Assembly: GCF_004798685.1 (NCBI RefSeq) | Contig: NZ_CP039291.1 | Location: 3,720,001-3,784,000, forward strand | Origin: Cellulomonas shaoxiangyii | GTDB taxonomy: Bacteria; Actinomycetota; Actinomycetes; Actinomycetales; Cellulomonadaceae | DNA length: 64,000 bases | Reading direction: 5' to 3' | Shown here: positions 47,459-58,000 of the stretch, one piece after another | Numbering within the stretch: the first letter of the stretch is position 1 | Layout: each line of letters opens with the position of its first letter | Made by a program: the position numbers and the translations under genes | The notes under the pieces: model-generated | The model's database searches: none | The model's input: the letters and a program-made list of their open reading frames with translations, nothing else | Told to the model about the DNA's origin: nothing

Positions 47459-50400
47459 CGCGCACCGTCCTGCGTGAGCGCGGCCAGCAGGCCGGTGAGC
47501 TCGTCGTCGTCGAGGCCCGACATCGGGAAGTCGCCGGCCGTGACGCCCGCCGTCCCGTCCGCCGCCGTGCAGCCCGCCGCGAGGTCGGTCAGCGCCGCGG
47601 CCAGCGCGGACGCGGCGGCGCCGGCCGCGTCGACGTCGGCGGCGGCCACCGAGAGCCGCAGGCCGTGGCCCGTCAGCACCGCCGTCACCACCACCGGGTG
47701 GGTGCGGACCGCGCCGGGCAGCACGTCGAGCACCGGTCCCGCGGTGGCGTCCGAGGCATCCGGGGCGGCTGAGCCGGGCGCGCCTGCGCCCGTCAGCCCG
47801 CGCCCGTCCACGACCCGCAGCAGCACGTCGCCGGGCGGGTCCCCGGCCGCGCCGGCCGCCGCGACGGCCGCCCGTGCGCGGTGCTTGGCCGCGGCGAGCC
47901 ACCCTGCGACGTCGGGGCCGTCGCCCGCACCCGGGTCGCCGCCGGCAGGCACGGCCGCCGTCCAGCCGAACGGCCCCGCGGTGCGGTGCAACGCGCCGGC
48001 CGGCACCGCGTCGCGCCCGTCGACCACGAGGTCGACGCGGAGGCCCGCACCCAGTCGGTCGACCGCCGCGAGAAGGACGTGCGTGGGCTCCGCGCGGTGC
48101 GCCGCCCACGCGCCGTCGAGGAGGGCGGCGCTCGCGTCGGCCTCCCACCCGACGCTCGCCACGGCTGTCGCGTCCGCGCCGACGGGCAGCGGGTGCCGCG
48201 GCACGTCCGGCAGCGCGCCCGCCCAGGACGTGAACGCGTCCTCGGGCAGCGCCGGGACGACCTGCTCGCCGCGGACCAGCGTCACGACGGTCCGCGCGAG
48301 CGCGTCGGCCAACAGGCGGCACGACGGCGCGTCGACCACCAGCTCGCTGAGCACCCACACCAGCGACCGGCCCTGCGACCCGCGGTCGAGCAGCACGAGC
48401 TTCGTGGCGGGGCCGTGCACGGTGTCCAGCTCGTCGTGCAGCTGCGCGACGACCTCCTCGGCCGCTGCGGGGCGAGCCTGCGGGTCGAGGACGCCGAGCT
48501 CGACGAGCGCCACGTAGTCGTCCTCGTCGGCCGCGGGTGCGACCGCCTGCCGGGCTCCGTCCCCGTCGGCCACCACGCGCAGGCGCAGCGCGTCGTGCGC
48601 GTCGAGCAGGTGGCGGAACGCCGCGCGGGCGACGTCGGGGCAGACGTCGGCCGACACCGGCAGCTCCACCCGGAACGCCCCGGGCGCCGTCCCGCCGGAC
48701 GCGCCCGCCAGGACGGCGTCCTGCAGCGGCGTGAGCGCCACCGTGCCGCCGCCGCAGGCGGCCGCACCGTGCCGGGCCCGCTCCTCGACGAGCACGCCGA
48801 GCTCGGCGATCGACGTCGCCTCGAACAGGTCGTGCAGCACGACCGGCACGCCCTCGCGGCTCGCCCGGTTGACCACCCGGACGCCCGCGATGGAGTCCCC
48901 GCCGAGGTCGAAGAAGCTCGCGTACGGGTCGACCTCGGCCGCGCCCAGCACCTCCCGCGCCAGCTCGGCGATCCGGAGCGCGGCGGGCGTCAGGTCGGGC
49001 CGCACGGCCGGCGCCGCCGGCGCACCCCCGCCCGCGACGAGCGCCGCCAGGCGGCTGCGGTCGACCTTGCCGTTCGCGCTGAGCGGCAGGGCGTCGAGGA
49101 CCTCGAGCGCGCCGGGCACCATGTAGTGCGGCAGCACGGTCGCGACGTGCGCGAGCACGCCGGCCGCGACCGCCGGCGGGTCGGCGTCCGGTCCGCCGGC
49201 GTCCGGGGCGAGGACGACGCCGGCGACCAGGCGCCGGTGGTGCCGCTCGCCGACGGCGGCCGCGACCGCGCCCAGCACCGCGGGGTGCCGCTGCAGCACG
49301 GCCTCGATCTCGCCGAGCTCGATGCGGTACCCGCCGACCTTGACCTGGAGGTCGACGCGGCCGAGGAACTCCAGCGTGCCGTCCGGCCCGCGTCGCGCCA
49401 GGTCGCCCGTGCGGTACAGCCGCCGGCCCGTCACCGGGTGCGTGACGAACGCTGCGGCGGTGCGCTCCGGGTCGTCCCAGTACCCGTCGGCGAGGCCGGT
49501 GCCGCCGATGTACAGGTCGCCGGTCACCTCGACCGGGCACTCCTGCATCCGGTCGTCGAGCACATGCAGGGTCTGGTTGCGCAGCGGCCGGCCGTACGGG
49601 ATCGAGTCCCACGCGGGGTCGACCTCGTCGACCTCGTGCAGGACCGACCAGATGCCTGCCTCCGTCGCCCCGCCCAGGCTCACCACGCGGCACGCCGGCG
49701 CGACCGCGCGGAGCCGGTCCGGCAGGTCCACGGGGATCCAGTCGCCGCTGAGCAGCGACAGCCGCAGGCCCCCGAGGCCGGCGTCGGCACCGCCCTCCAC
49801 GTGCTCCACGAGCATCTGCATGAGCGCGGGCACCGAGTTCCACAGCGTCACGCCGTGCGTGCGCACCAGCTCGAGCCAGCGGGCCGGGTCCCGGCGCGCC
49901 GCCGGCTCCGGCAGCACGAGCGTGCCGCCGGCACCGAGCACGCCGAACACGTCCCACACCGACAGGTCGAACCCGAGGGACGACAGGCCCAGCACCGCGT
50001 CGCCCGGGCCGACGCCGAAGCGCTCGTCCACGTCGACGCACGTGTTGACCGCCGCGCGGTGCGAGACCACGACGCCCTTCGGCAGGCCCGTGGAGCCGGA
50101 CGTGTAGATGACGTACGCCGTGTCGCCCGGCTCCACCAGCGCACGGGGCGCGTCGTGGCGCCGGGGGGCCCCGGCGCCTGCGAGCACGGGCACGGCCGTC
50201 ACACCGGCGGGCCGCGCACGGTCGTCGTCCTGCGCGACGACGACGACGCGGCAGCCGCCCAGGCCGACCACCTGGTCCTGGCGTGCGGCCGGTGCGCTCG
50301 CGTCGACCGGCAGGTACGCGGCGCCGGTGAGCAGCACCGCGAGCGCGGCGACCACCTGCTCGGCGGACTTGTCCACCGTCACGGCGACCCGCTGCCCCGG

Positions 50401-53400
50401 CCCGACCCCCAGGTCGCGCAGCTGCCAGGCGAGGCCGCACGCGCGCTCGTGCAGGTCGCGGTACGTCACGGGACCGGCGGCGTCGACGACCGCGACGGCC
50501 TCCGGCGTGCGGACGGCGTGGTCGATCAGGCGGGTGTGCAGCAGCCCGTCCGGCACGGTCCCGGCCGTCGCGTTGGCGGCCTCGACGACCTCCCGGTCCC
50601 CCGCCGGCAGCAGGTCCGGCGCCGCGTCCCACGCGCCGCCGTCCGGGTCGCCGAGCGCCTCCAGCAAGGCGCGGTACGCCGCGAACATCGCGTCGACGAC
50701 GCCCTCGCGGAACAGGCCGTCGACCGCCGGGAACCCGACGACGAGGCCCGCCTCGACCTCGAGCGCCGCGGCGTCGAGCCACACCTGCGGAGTCTGGATG
50801 ATCTCGTGCGCCAGGTCGCCGAGCCAGTCGACCATCGACGTGCGGTCCTCGCCGACGCTGTTGACGAGCGTGCTGGTGAAGACGACGGGCATGAGCGCGC
50901 CGGACCCGTCGCCGCGGACCCGCGCGAGCTCGCGGAGCACCTCCACGCCGTTGACCCAGCGGTGCTCGAGGTCCTGCCAGCTCTGCTCCTGCAGGGCGCG
51001 CGCGACCTGCAGGACGGTCGGACGGTCGGCCAGGTCCACGGGCAGCAGCCCGAACGACGCGAACCCGCCGGCGATCTGCTCGACGTCCTCGTGCACGGGC
51101 AGGCGCACGTTGCTCGTCACGTTGAGCGTGAACGCCGCCGTGCGGCTCCACCGCCCGAGCACCAGCGCGTACGACGCGAGCAGCACCGTCGAGGGCGTCA
51201 GCCCGTGCCGCGCGGCGCGCGCGGTGACGCGGTCCCAGACCTCCCGCTGGATGCGCGCGGTGCGCGGGCTGAACCGCGGCGTGCGCACCTCCTCGGGCGC
51301 CACGGCCAGCGGCAGGTCGGGCGCCGGCGGCAGCTGCGCGACGCGCTCGCGCCAGTACGCCAGGCTGCGCCGGTACCGCTCGGTCTCCTTCATGCGCGCC
51401 GACGCGAGCTGGTAGTCGCGGAAGGACAGGCCGAGGGCCGGCAGCTCGCGCGCCGGGTCCTCGTACATCGCGCGCCAGTCGCGCAGCAGGATGCGGACGC
51501 TGCCCATGTCGGCCATGACGAGCTCGAAGCCGAGGAAGAGGCGCGTCACCCCGCCGGGCAGCTGCACCGCGCGCACGTCGAACAGCGGCCACCGGTCGAG
51601 CGGGCGCATCTCGTGCGACAGGGCGGTGCGCATGTCCGCGAGGTGCTGCTCGCGCTCGGCGGCGGGCACGTCACGCAGGTCGGTGACGCCGATGCGGTAC
51701 GGCTCGACGTGCGGCAGCACCTGCTGCAGGCCGTCCTCCCGGATCACCGCGCGCAGCATCGCGTGCCGGTCGACCAGCCGGTGCAGCGCCGCCTCGAGCC
51801 GCGGCAGGTCGAGCGTCGTGCCGTCGACCTCCCAGTACATGTGCGCGCCGACCTCGCCGAGGGCGAACGTGCTCATCCGGCCGAGCCACTGCACCTGCTG
51901 GATCTCGCTGAGCGGGAACGCCTCGTGCAGGTGCTCGGGGTCGGGCACGGCGCGCGGCAGGTCGTCCGCGTCCTCGTCGGCGCCCGCGGCCGCGTCGCCC
52001 GGGGCGCGTCCCCCGAGCTCCTCGACGAGCGCCGCGACGGCCTCGACGGTCGCCGCGTCGACGAGGCGCCGCAGCGGCAGCTCGACACCGGTCTCGCGAC
52101 GCAGCCGGCTGACCACCTTCGTCGCGAGCAGGGAGTGCCCGCCGAGCTCGACGAACGCGTCGTGCAGGCCGACGGGGGCGACGCCCAGCAGGTCCTCCCA
52201 CACCGCGGCCACGCACCGCTGCAGCGGCGTCGCGGGCGCGACCCAGGCCGTCGAGAGGTCGGGCCGCGGGTCCGCGGCCCGAGGTGCGGCGAGGTCGGTG
52301 CCGGGCGTGGCCGGGTCGGCCGCGGCGGGGTCGTGCACGGCCGGGTCGGCGGCGCCCGGGACCGCGACGACGAGCTCCGCGGCGAAGGCGGTCGCCGGCA
52401 CGGCGTGGGCGTCCGCCCAGTACCGGCGCCGGCGGAACGGCGTGCCGGGCAGCCCGGTGCGGCGCACGGGCGTGTCGGCGGCGGGCGCGAGCGCGTCCCA
52501 GTCGACGTCGACGCCGGCGGTCCACAGCCGCCCGACCGCCGTGAGCGCGGTGCGCAGGTCGGCGTGCGACTCCTGCGCGCCGGCGGCCCCGGCGGCCGCC
52601 ATCGTCGCCACCACGGTGCGGCCGCGCACGGCGGGCTCGGTGCGGGCGAGGGTGGACAGGGCGGTGCCCGGACCGACCTCGACGACGGCACCGACGCCCT
52701 CGGCGACGGCCCGGCGCAGCGCCGGGCCGAACAGGACGGTGCGGCGCAGGTGGCGCACGTAGTGCTCCGGGTCCGTCGCCTGCTCCGCCGTGACCCAGTC
52801 ACCCGTGACCCCGGTCAGGTACGGCAGGCGTGGCGCGTGCAGCGGGACCCCGGCGACGACGTCGCGGAACGCCGCGAGCGCGGGCTCGACCATCGCGGAG
52901 TGGTACGCGTGCGACGTGTGCAGCCGGCGCGACGCGACGCCCGCGTCGTCGAGGACGGCGCGCGCGGCGTCCACGGCGGCGTGAGGGCCGGAGACGACGC
53001 ACAGGTGCGGTCCGTTGTCCGCCGCGACCTCGACCTCCGGCGGCAGGAGCGGCGCCACCACGGACGCCGCCTCCGCGACCGAGAGCATCGCGCCGGTCGG
53101 CAGCGCGTCGAGCAGCCGGCCCCGCGCGGCCACGACCCGCACCGCGCCGGGCAGGTCGAGCACGCCCGCCAGGCACGCCGCCGCGAGCTCGCCGACGCTG
53201 TGCCCGAGCATCGCCGCGGGGCGCAGGCCCCAGCGCAGCAGCAGCCGAGCGACCGCGATCTCGACGACGAACAGCGCGGGCTGCGTGACGGCGGTGCGAG
53301 CGAGCTCCGCCGCGGCGCGCGACGCGTCCTCTGGCGTCGCGGGCCGGTCGAGCAGCAGGCCGCGCAGGTCGGCGTCCACCTCCGGGGCGAACAGCTCGAG

Positions 53401-55089
53401 GCACGCGTCGACGTCCGCGGCGACACCCGGGTCGGAGGCGTGCAGGCCGGCCGCCATGCCGGGGTGCTGGCTGCCCTGCCCGGGCAGCAGCCACACGGCG
53501 CCGGTCCCGCCCGTCGGCACGGGCGGGCCCACGGCCCGGCCGGGGTCCGCCAGGGTGCGGGCCGCCTCGTCGAGGTCGGCCGCGACGACCGCGTCGCGCC
53601 GGCGCTCGTGGCGCCGGCCCGTCTGCAGCGTGCGAGCCACGACGCCGAGGGACGCCTGCCCGGGCAGCGCCCTCGAGAGGTCGGCGCGCAGCGCGGTCAG
53701 CCCCTCGGCGTCGCGCGCGGAGACCGGCAGCAGCACGGGGGGCGCGTCGGCGGCCGCGGGCGCGGGGGGTGCCGGCCGCGGTGGCGCCTGCTCGAGCACC
53801 ACGTGCACGTTGGTGCCCCCGAACCCGAAGGCGCTCACGCCGATGCGGCGCGGGCCGTCGGGCTCCCACGGCGTCGTCGCCGTCGCCACCCGGAACGGCG
53901 AGCCCTCCAGACCCGCACCCGGGTTCGGCTCCTCGAAGTGCACGCTCGGCACCAGCTCGCCGTGCCGTACCTGCAGCACCGCCTTGACCAGCGACGTGAC
54001 GCCCGCGGCACAGTCGAGGTGCCCGACGTTGGACTTGACCGAGCCGATCGTCACCGACCCGGGCGCCACGTCGCCGTCCTGCGCCCACACCTTCGTCAGC
54101 GCGGCGACCTCCACGGGGTCACCCAGCTGCGTGCCCGTGCCGTGCGCCTCGACCGCCGTGACGTCCCGCGGGCGCAGCCCGGCCGCCGCGAGCGCGGCCG
54201 CGACGACCGACGCCTGGCCTGCGACGCTGGGCGCCGTGTACCCGACCTTCGTCGCGCCGTCGTTGTTGGCCGCCGACCCCCGGATCACCGCGTCGACGCG
54301 GTCGCCGTCGGCCAGCGCGTCGGCCAGCCGGCGCAGCACCACGAGCCCGGCGCCGTTGCCGGCGACCGTCCCCGCAGCGCGCGCGTCGAACGGCCGGCAC
54401 CGGCCGTCGGGCGACAGGATCATGCCCTCCTGGTGCAGGTACCCCGCGTCCTGCGGGAAGCGCACCGTCACCCCGCCCGCGAGCGCCATGTCGCACTCGT
54501 CGTCGAGCAGCGCCTGGCACGCGAGGTGCACCGCCAGCAGCGACGTCGAGCAGGCGCTCTGCACGCACACTGCCGGGCCGGTCAGGCCGAGCTTGTAGCT
54601 GATCCGGCTGGCCAGGTAGTCCTTGTCGTTCGCCACCAGGAGCTCGAGGCCGTCCGCGCCCGGCGGCAGGCCGCGGCCGCGCAGCAGCGTGCCCAGCAGG
54701 TACGTCGACACGCTGGCGCCGGCGTAGACGCCGACGCGCCCGTGGAACGCGCCCGGCGCGTGGCCGGCGTCCTCCAGCGCGTGCCACGCCACCTCGAGGA
54801 GCACGCGCTGCTGAGGGTCCAGCAGCGTCGCCTCCCGCGCGCTGTAGCCGAAGTGCGCGGCGTCGAACAGGTCCGCGTCGTCGAGCCGGCCCCACACCGG
54901 CACGTAGCGCGGGTCGTCGCGCGTGGCGTCGGCGACGCCCGCGGCCCGCAGGTCGTCGTCGTCGAAGCGGGTGACGGCGTCGACGCCGTCACGCAGGTTG
55001 CGCCACAGCGCGTCCACGTCCCGCGCGCCGGGGAACCGGCCGGCGAGTCCGATGACGGCGATGTCGGTGGTGCTCACGTGCTCGGTCAC
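47455..55089 (-). CDS. Hybrid PKS-NRPS: KS-AT-PCP-Cy-A-PCP-degenerate C
   Basis: This is a 2544-residue megasynthase. The ketosynthase (about 8-430) has Cys in VQSACSTSLLAV, EAHGTGT and NVGHLD. The acyltransferase has GHSVGE near 629 and HAYH near 730, indicating malonyl. The carrier has LGGHSLL near 981. The heterocyclisation domain (about 1050-1490) has motif ELVMAD near 1187, where the first Asp of DxxxxD is Glu. The A domain's pocket, from FDLSVWDVF, TLWNSVPAL and LLSGDWIP, suggests Cys. A second carrier has LGGDS near 2063. The final 420 residues are condensation-like but lack HHxxxDG. No KR, DH or MT domain is present. The start overlaps the previous gene (GTGA). Confidence 0.93.
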   Translation of the reverse strand: MTEHVSTTDIAVIGLAGRFPGARDVDALWRNLRDGVDAVTRFDDDDLRAAGVADATRDDPRYVPVWGRLDDADLFDAAHFGYSAREATLLDPQQRVLLEVAWHALEDAGHAPGAFHGRVGVYAGASVSTYLLGTLLRGRGLPPGADGLELLVANDKDYLASRISYKLGLTGPAVCVQSACSTSLLAVHLACQALLDDECDMALAGGVTVRFPQDAGYLHQEGMILSPDGRCRPFDARAAGTVAGNGAGLVVLRRLADALADGDRVDAVIRGSAANNDGATKVGYTAPSVAGQASVVAAALAAAGLRPRDVTAVEAHGTGTQLGDPVEVAALTKVWAQDGDVAPGSVTIGSVKSNVGHLDCAAGVTSLVKAVLQVRHGELVPSVHFEEPNPGAGLEGSPFRVATATTPWEPDGPRRIGVSAFGFGGTNVHVVLEQAPPRPAPPAPAAADAPPVLLPVSARDAEGLTALRADLSRALPGQASLGVVARTLQTGRRHERRRDAVVAADLDEAARTLADPGRAVGPPVPTGGTGAVWLLPGQGSQHPGMAAGLHASDPGVAADVDACLELFAPEVDADLRGLLLDRPATPEDASRAAAELARTAVTQPALFVVEIAVARLLLRWGLRPAAMLGHSVGELAAACLAGVLDLPGAVRVVAARGRLLDALPTGAMLSVAEAASVVAPLLPPEVEVAADNGPHLCVVSGPHAAVDAARAVLDDAGVASRRLHTSHAYHSAMVEPALAAFRDVVAGVPLHAPRLPYLTGVTGDWVTAEQATDPEHYVRHLRRTVLFGPALRRAVAEGVGAVVEVGPGTALSTLARTEPAVRGRTVVATMAAAGAAGAQESHADLRTALTAVGRLWTAGVDVDWDALAPAADTPVRRTGLPGTPFRRRRYWADAHAVPATAFAAELVVAVPGAADPAVHDPAAADPATPGTDLAAPRAADPRPDLSTAWVAPATPLQRCVAAVWEDLLGVAPVGLHDAFVELGGHSLLATKVVSRLRRETGVELPLRRLVDAATVEAVAALVEELGGRAPGDAAAGADEDADDLPRAVPDPEHLHEAFPLSEIQQVQWLGRMSTFALGEVGAHMYWEVDGTTLDLPRLEAALHRLVDRHAMLRAVIREDGLQQVLPHVEPYRIGVTDLRDVPAAEREQHLADMRTALSHEMRPLDRWPLFDVRAVQLPGGVTRLFLGFELVMADMGSVRILLRDWRAMYEDPARELPALGLSFRDYQLASARMKETERYRRSLAYWRERVAQLPPAPDLPLAVAPEEVRTPRFSPRTARIQREVWDRVTARAARHGLTPSTVLLASYALVLGRWSRTAAFTLNVTSNVRLPVHEDVEQIAGGFASFGLLPVDLADRPTVLQVARALQEQSWQDLEHRWVNGVEVLRELARVRGDGSGALMPVVFTSTLVNSVGEDRTSMVDWLGDLAHEIIQTPQVWLDAAALEVEAGLVVGFPAVDGLFREGVVDAMFAAYRALLEALGDPDGGAWDAAPDLLPAGDREVVEAANATAGTVPDGLLHTRLIDHAVRTPEAVAVVDAAGPVTYRDLHERACGLAWQLRDLGVGPGQRVAVTVDKSAEQVVAALAVLLTGAAYLPVDASAPAARQDQVVGLGGCRVVVVAQDDDRARPAGVTAVPVLAGAGAPRRHDAPRALVEPGDTAYVIYTSGSTGLPKGVVVSHRAAVNTCVDVDERFGVGPGDAVLGLSSLGFDLSVWDVFGVLGAGGTLVLPEPAARRDPARWLELVRTHGVTLWNSVPALMQMLVEHVEGGADAGLGGLRLSLLSGDWIPVDLPDRLRAVAPACRVVSLGGATEAGIWSVLHEVDEVDPAWDSIPYGRPLRNQTLHVLDDRMQECPVEVTGDLYIGGTGLADGYWDDPERTAAAFVTHPVTGRRLYRTGDLARRGPDGTLEFLGRVDLQVKVGGYRIELGEIEAVLQRHPAVLGAVAAAVGERHHRRLVAGVVLAPDAGGPDADPPAVAAGVLAHVATVLPHYMVPGALEVLDALPLSANGKVDRSRLAALVAGGGAPAAPAVRPDLTPAALRIAELAREVLGAAEVDPYASFFDLGGDSIAGVRVVNRASREGVPVVLHDLFEATSIAELGVLVEERARHGAAACGGGTVALTPLQDAVLAGASGGTAPGAFRVELPVSADVCPDVARAAFRHLLDAHDALRLRVVADGDGARQAVAPAADEDDYVALVELGVLDPQARPAAAEEVVAQLHDELDTVHGPATKLVLLDRGSQGRSLVWVLSELVVDAPSCRLLADALARTVVTLVRGEQVVPALPEDAFTSWAGALPDVPRHPLPVGADATAVASVGWEADASAALLDGAWAAHRAEPTHVLLAAVDRLGAGLRVDLVVDGRDAVPAGALHRTAGPFGWTAAVPAGGDPGAGDGPDVAGWLAAAKHRARAAVAAAGAAGDPPGDVLLRVVDGRGLTGAGAPGSAAPDASDATAGPVLDVLPGAVRTHPVVVTAVLTGHGLRLSVAAADVDAAGAAASALAAALTDLAAGCTAADGTAGVTAGDFPMSGLDDDELTGLLAALTQDGAR

Positions 55090-58000
55090 AACAGCTCCAG
55101 GGCGTCGGGTCGGACGGTGTCGGCGAGGACGGCGGCGGGTGCCGGGGAGCGGCGCGCGGCCCGGCGCGGTGCACGCGCCCCCGTCGGCGCCTCCTCCCGG
55201 CCGTCGAGGTGGTCGGCGAGCGCCCGCACCGTCGGGTGCTCGAAGAAGGCGGTCAGCGGCACGGGCCGGCCCGTCGCCTCGAGCAGGCGGCGGTGCAGGC
55301 GGACGAGGCCGACGCTGTCCACGCCGAGCTCGAACAGGTGGGTGTCGATGCCGACGTCGCCGCCGACCTCCGCCGCAGTGAGGCGGCGCAGCAGCTCGGC
55401 GGTCGCGCCGGCCGCGGACCCCGGGCCGGGCGGTACCCCGCCGACCACGGGTGCCGCGGACGCCGCCGCGGCGGCCGCCTGCGCGAGCGCCGCCCGGTCG
55501 ACCTTGCCGTTGGCCGTGAGGGGCAGGTCCGGGCGGACGAGGACCGCGGACGGCACGAGCGCCGCAGCGAGCACCGTCGCGGCGTGCGCGCGCACGTCGT
55601 CCGCGAGGGCGCGGGCGTCCGCGGCACCGCACCCCGCGCCGTCCTCCGGGACGACGTGCGCGACGAGCCGCCGCCGGTGCCGCGGCCCCACGGCCGACGC
55701 GACCGCCGCACGCACCCGCGGGTGCCGCGCGAGGGCCGCCTCCACCTCGCCGAGCTCGACGCGGTGGCCGCCGATCTTCACCTGCCCGTCCTCGCGGCCG
55801 AGGAACTCGACGAGCCCGCCGGGCCGCCAGCGCCCGAGGTCGCCCGTGCGGTACAGCCGCTCCCCCGTCGCCGGGTGGGTGACGAACGACCGCGCGGTGC
55901 GCTCCGCGTCGCCGCGGTAGCCGAGCGCCAGCCCGACGCCGGCGAGGTGGATCTCGCCCGTGACCCACGCGGGGCACTCGTGGCCGCGGTCGTCGAGCAC
56001 GTGCACGCGCTGGTTGCGCAGCGCATGCCCGTACGGCACCGAGTCCCACCCGGCCGGCGTGCGGACGCCCGGCTCGTGCGCGATGGACCAGATGGCCGCC
56101 TCGGTCGCGCCGCCGAGAGCGACCAGCCGCGCCCCGGGGACGACCCGCGCGAGCCGCGCGGGCAGGTCCACCGGGATCCAGTCGCCGCTGAGCAGGACCA
56201 GCCGCAGCGGGGGCGCCGGTGCGGCCGCACCGTCGAGGTGCTCGAGGAGCATGCCCATGAGCGCGGGCACCGTGTTCCACAGCGTCACGCCGTGCGCGGC
56301 CATGAGGTCCACCCAGCGGGCCGGGTCGCGTCGGTCGGCGGGGTCGGGCAGGACGAGCGCACCGCCCGCGCCCAGCACCCCGAAGACGTCCCACACCGAC
56401 AGGTCGAAGCTCATGGACGACAGGCCGAGCACGCGGTCGCCCGCGCCGACGTCGTACCGCTCGACCAGGTCGACGCACGTGTTCAGGGCGGCGGCGTGCG
56501 TGACCGTCACACCCTTGGGCACACCCGTGGAGCCGGAGGTGTAGATGACGTACGCGGGCGCGTCCGGGTCGACCGGGACGTCCGCGAGTGCGAGCGCGGT
56601 GTCGAGGTCGAGGCCGGGGTCGGCGCCGGCGTCCGCGGCCGCGTCCGCGCCGACGTCGGGACCGGCGCCGAGGTCCGCCGGCACTGCGGGCACCCCCGCC
56701 GCCGCGGCCACCGCCGGGTCGCCGGCGGGCCCGACGACGACGGCGACCGCCCCGCCGTGGCGCACCAGGTGGTCCTGCCGCTCGCGCGGCAGCGCCGGGT
56801 CGACCGGCAGGTAGGCGGCACCGGTGAGCAGGGCGGCGAGCACGCCCGCGACCTGCTCGGGGCTCGTCGCCGCCAGCACGGCGACCGTGGTGCCGGGGCC
56901 CGCGCCGGCTGCGCGCAGCCCGGCCGCCGCCCGCCCGGCCGCCGCGAGCAGCTCGCCGCGGCGCACCGCACGGTCCGCGGTGAGCACGGCGGGCGCGTCC
57001 GGGTCCTCCCGCACCCGCTCGACGAGGGGGCCGTGCAGGGCACCGCGGGGCGCGGGCCCCTGCGTCGCGTTCGCGGCGGCAACCTCGGCGAGGTGCTCGT
57101 GGTCGGGCGTGCGCGCGGCCTGCGACCAGGCGCCGTCGTCGGCGGCGAGCCGGTCGAGCAGGTCCGCGCACGCCGCCACGAGGCGCCGCGCGACGCCGTC
57201 GGGCAGGGCCGCTTCGACGACGTCCCACGACAGCAGCAGCGCGCCACCCGCCTCGACTGCCTGGTGGTCGAGGGCGACCTGCGGCGTCTGGGACACCGCG
57301 AAGACCTCCTCGCCGAGCCAGCGCGTCGGCAGGTCGTCCCCGCCGCCGCCCTGCCCGAGCGCGCACGTCAGCACGACGCCCGGTGCGGGCGCTCGCCGCC
57401 CGTCGCGGCGCACCAGGAGGCGCAGCACCTCGACGCCCGGCACCGCGCGGTGCTCCAGGTCAGCGGCCAGGCGCGCCTGCAGTGCCGCCGCAAGGTCCGC
57501 GACCGTCGGGTCGCCGGTCAGGTCGACCTCGAGGACCTCCACCCCGGTGAAGTCGCCGACGACGCCCTCGATGCCCGGCAGCCCCGGCCGGTCGGCCACC
57601 GTGAGGGTCACGTGGAAGCGCCCGGTGCGGCTCCACGTGCCGACGGCCGCCGCCCAGGCGGTCGCCAGCACGGTCGCCGGCGTCAGCCCGCGGGCCGCCG
57701 CGCGCTCGCGCAGCCGTCCCCACGCCGCGGGGTCGAGCCGGTGCCGGAGCCGGGTGAACCGCGGCGGCCCGGCCGTGTCGAGGTCGGGCGCCCACGGCAG
57801 GTCCGGCCCCGCCGGCAGAGTCTCCAGCCGATCCCGCCAGTAGCGCTCGGCGCGGTCGCCCGCGGGTCCGGCGGCGCGCGCGTCGAGGGCGCGCACCCCG
57901 TCGCGGAACGAGGTGCGCAGCGCGGGCAGCACCCGCGCGTCGGCGTCGGACGCGTAGAGCTGCCGCCACTCGTCGAGCAGGACGCGCAGGCTCGCCGCGT

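Noticed and set aside
47881-55920. Long plus-strand open frame opposite the PKS-NRPS gene
   Set aside because: Same reason: antisense shadow, no domain motifs, and the minus-strand frame carries complete KS, AT, Cy, A and PCP motifs.
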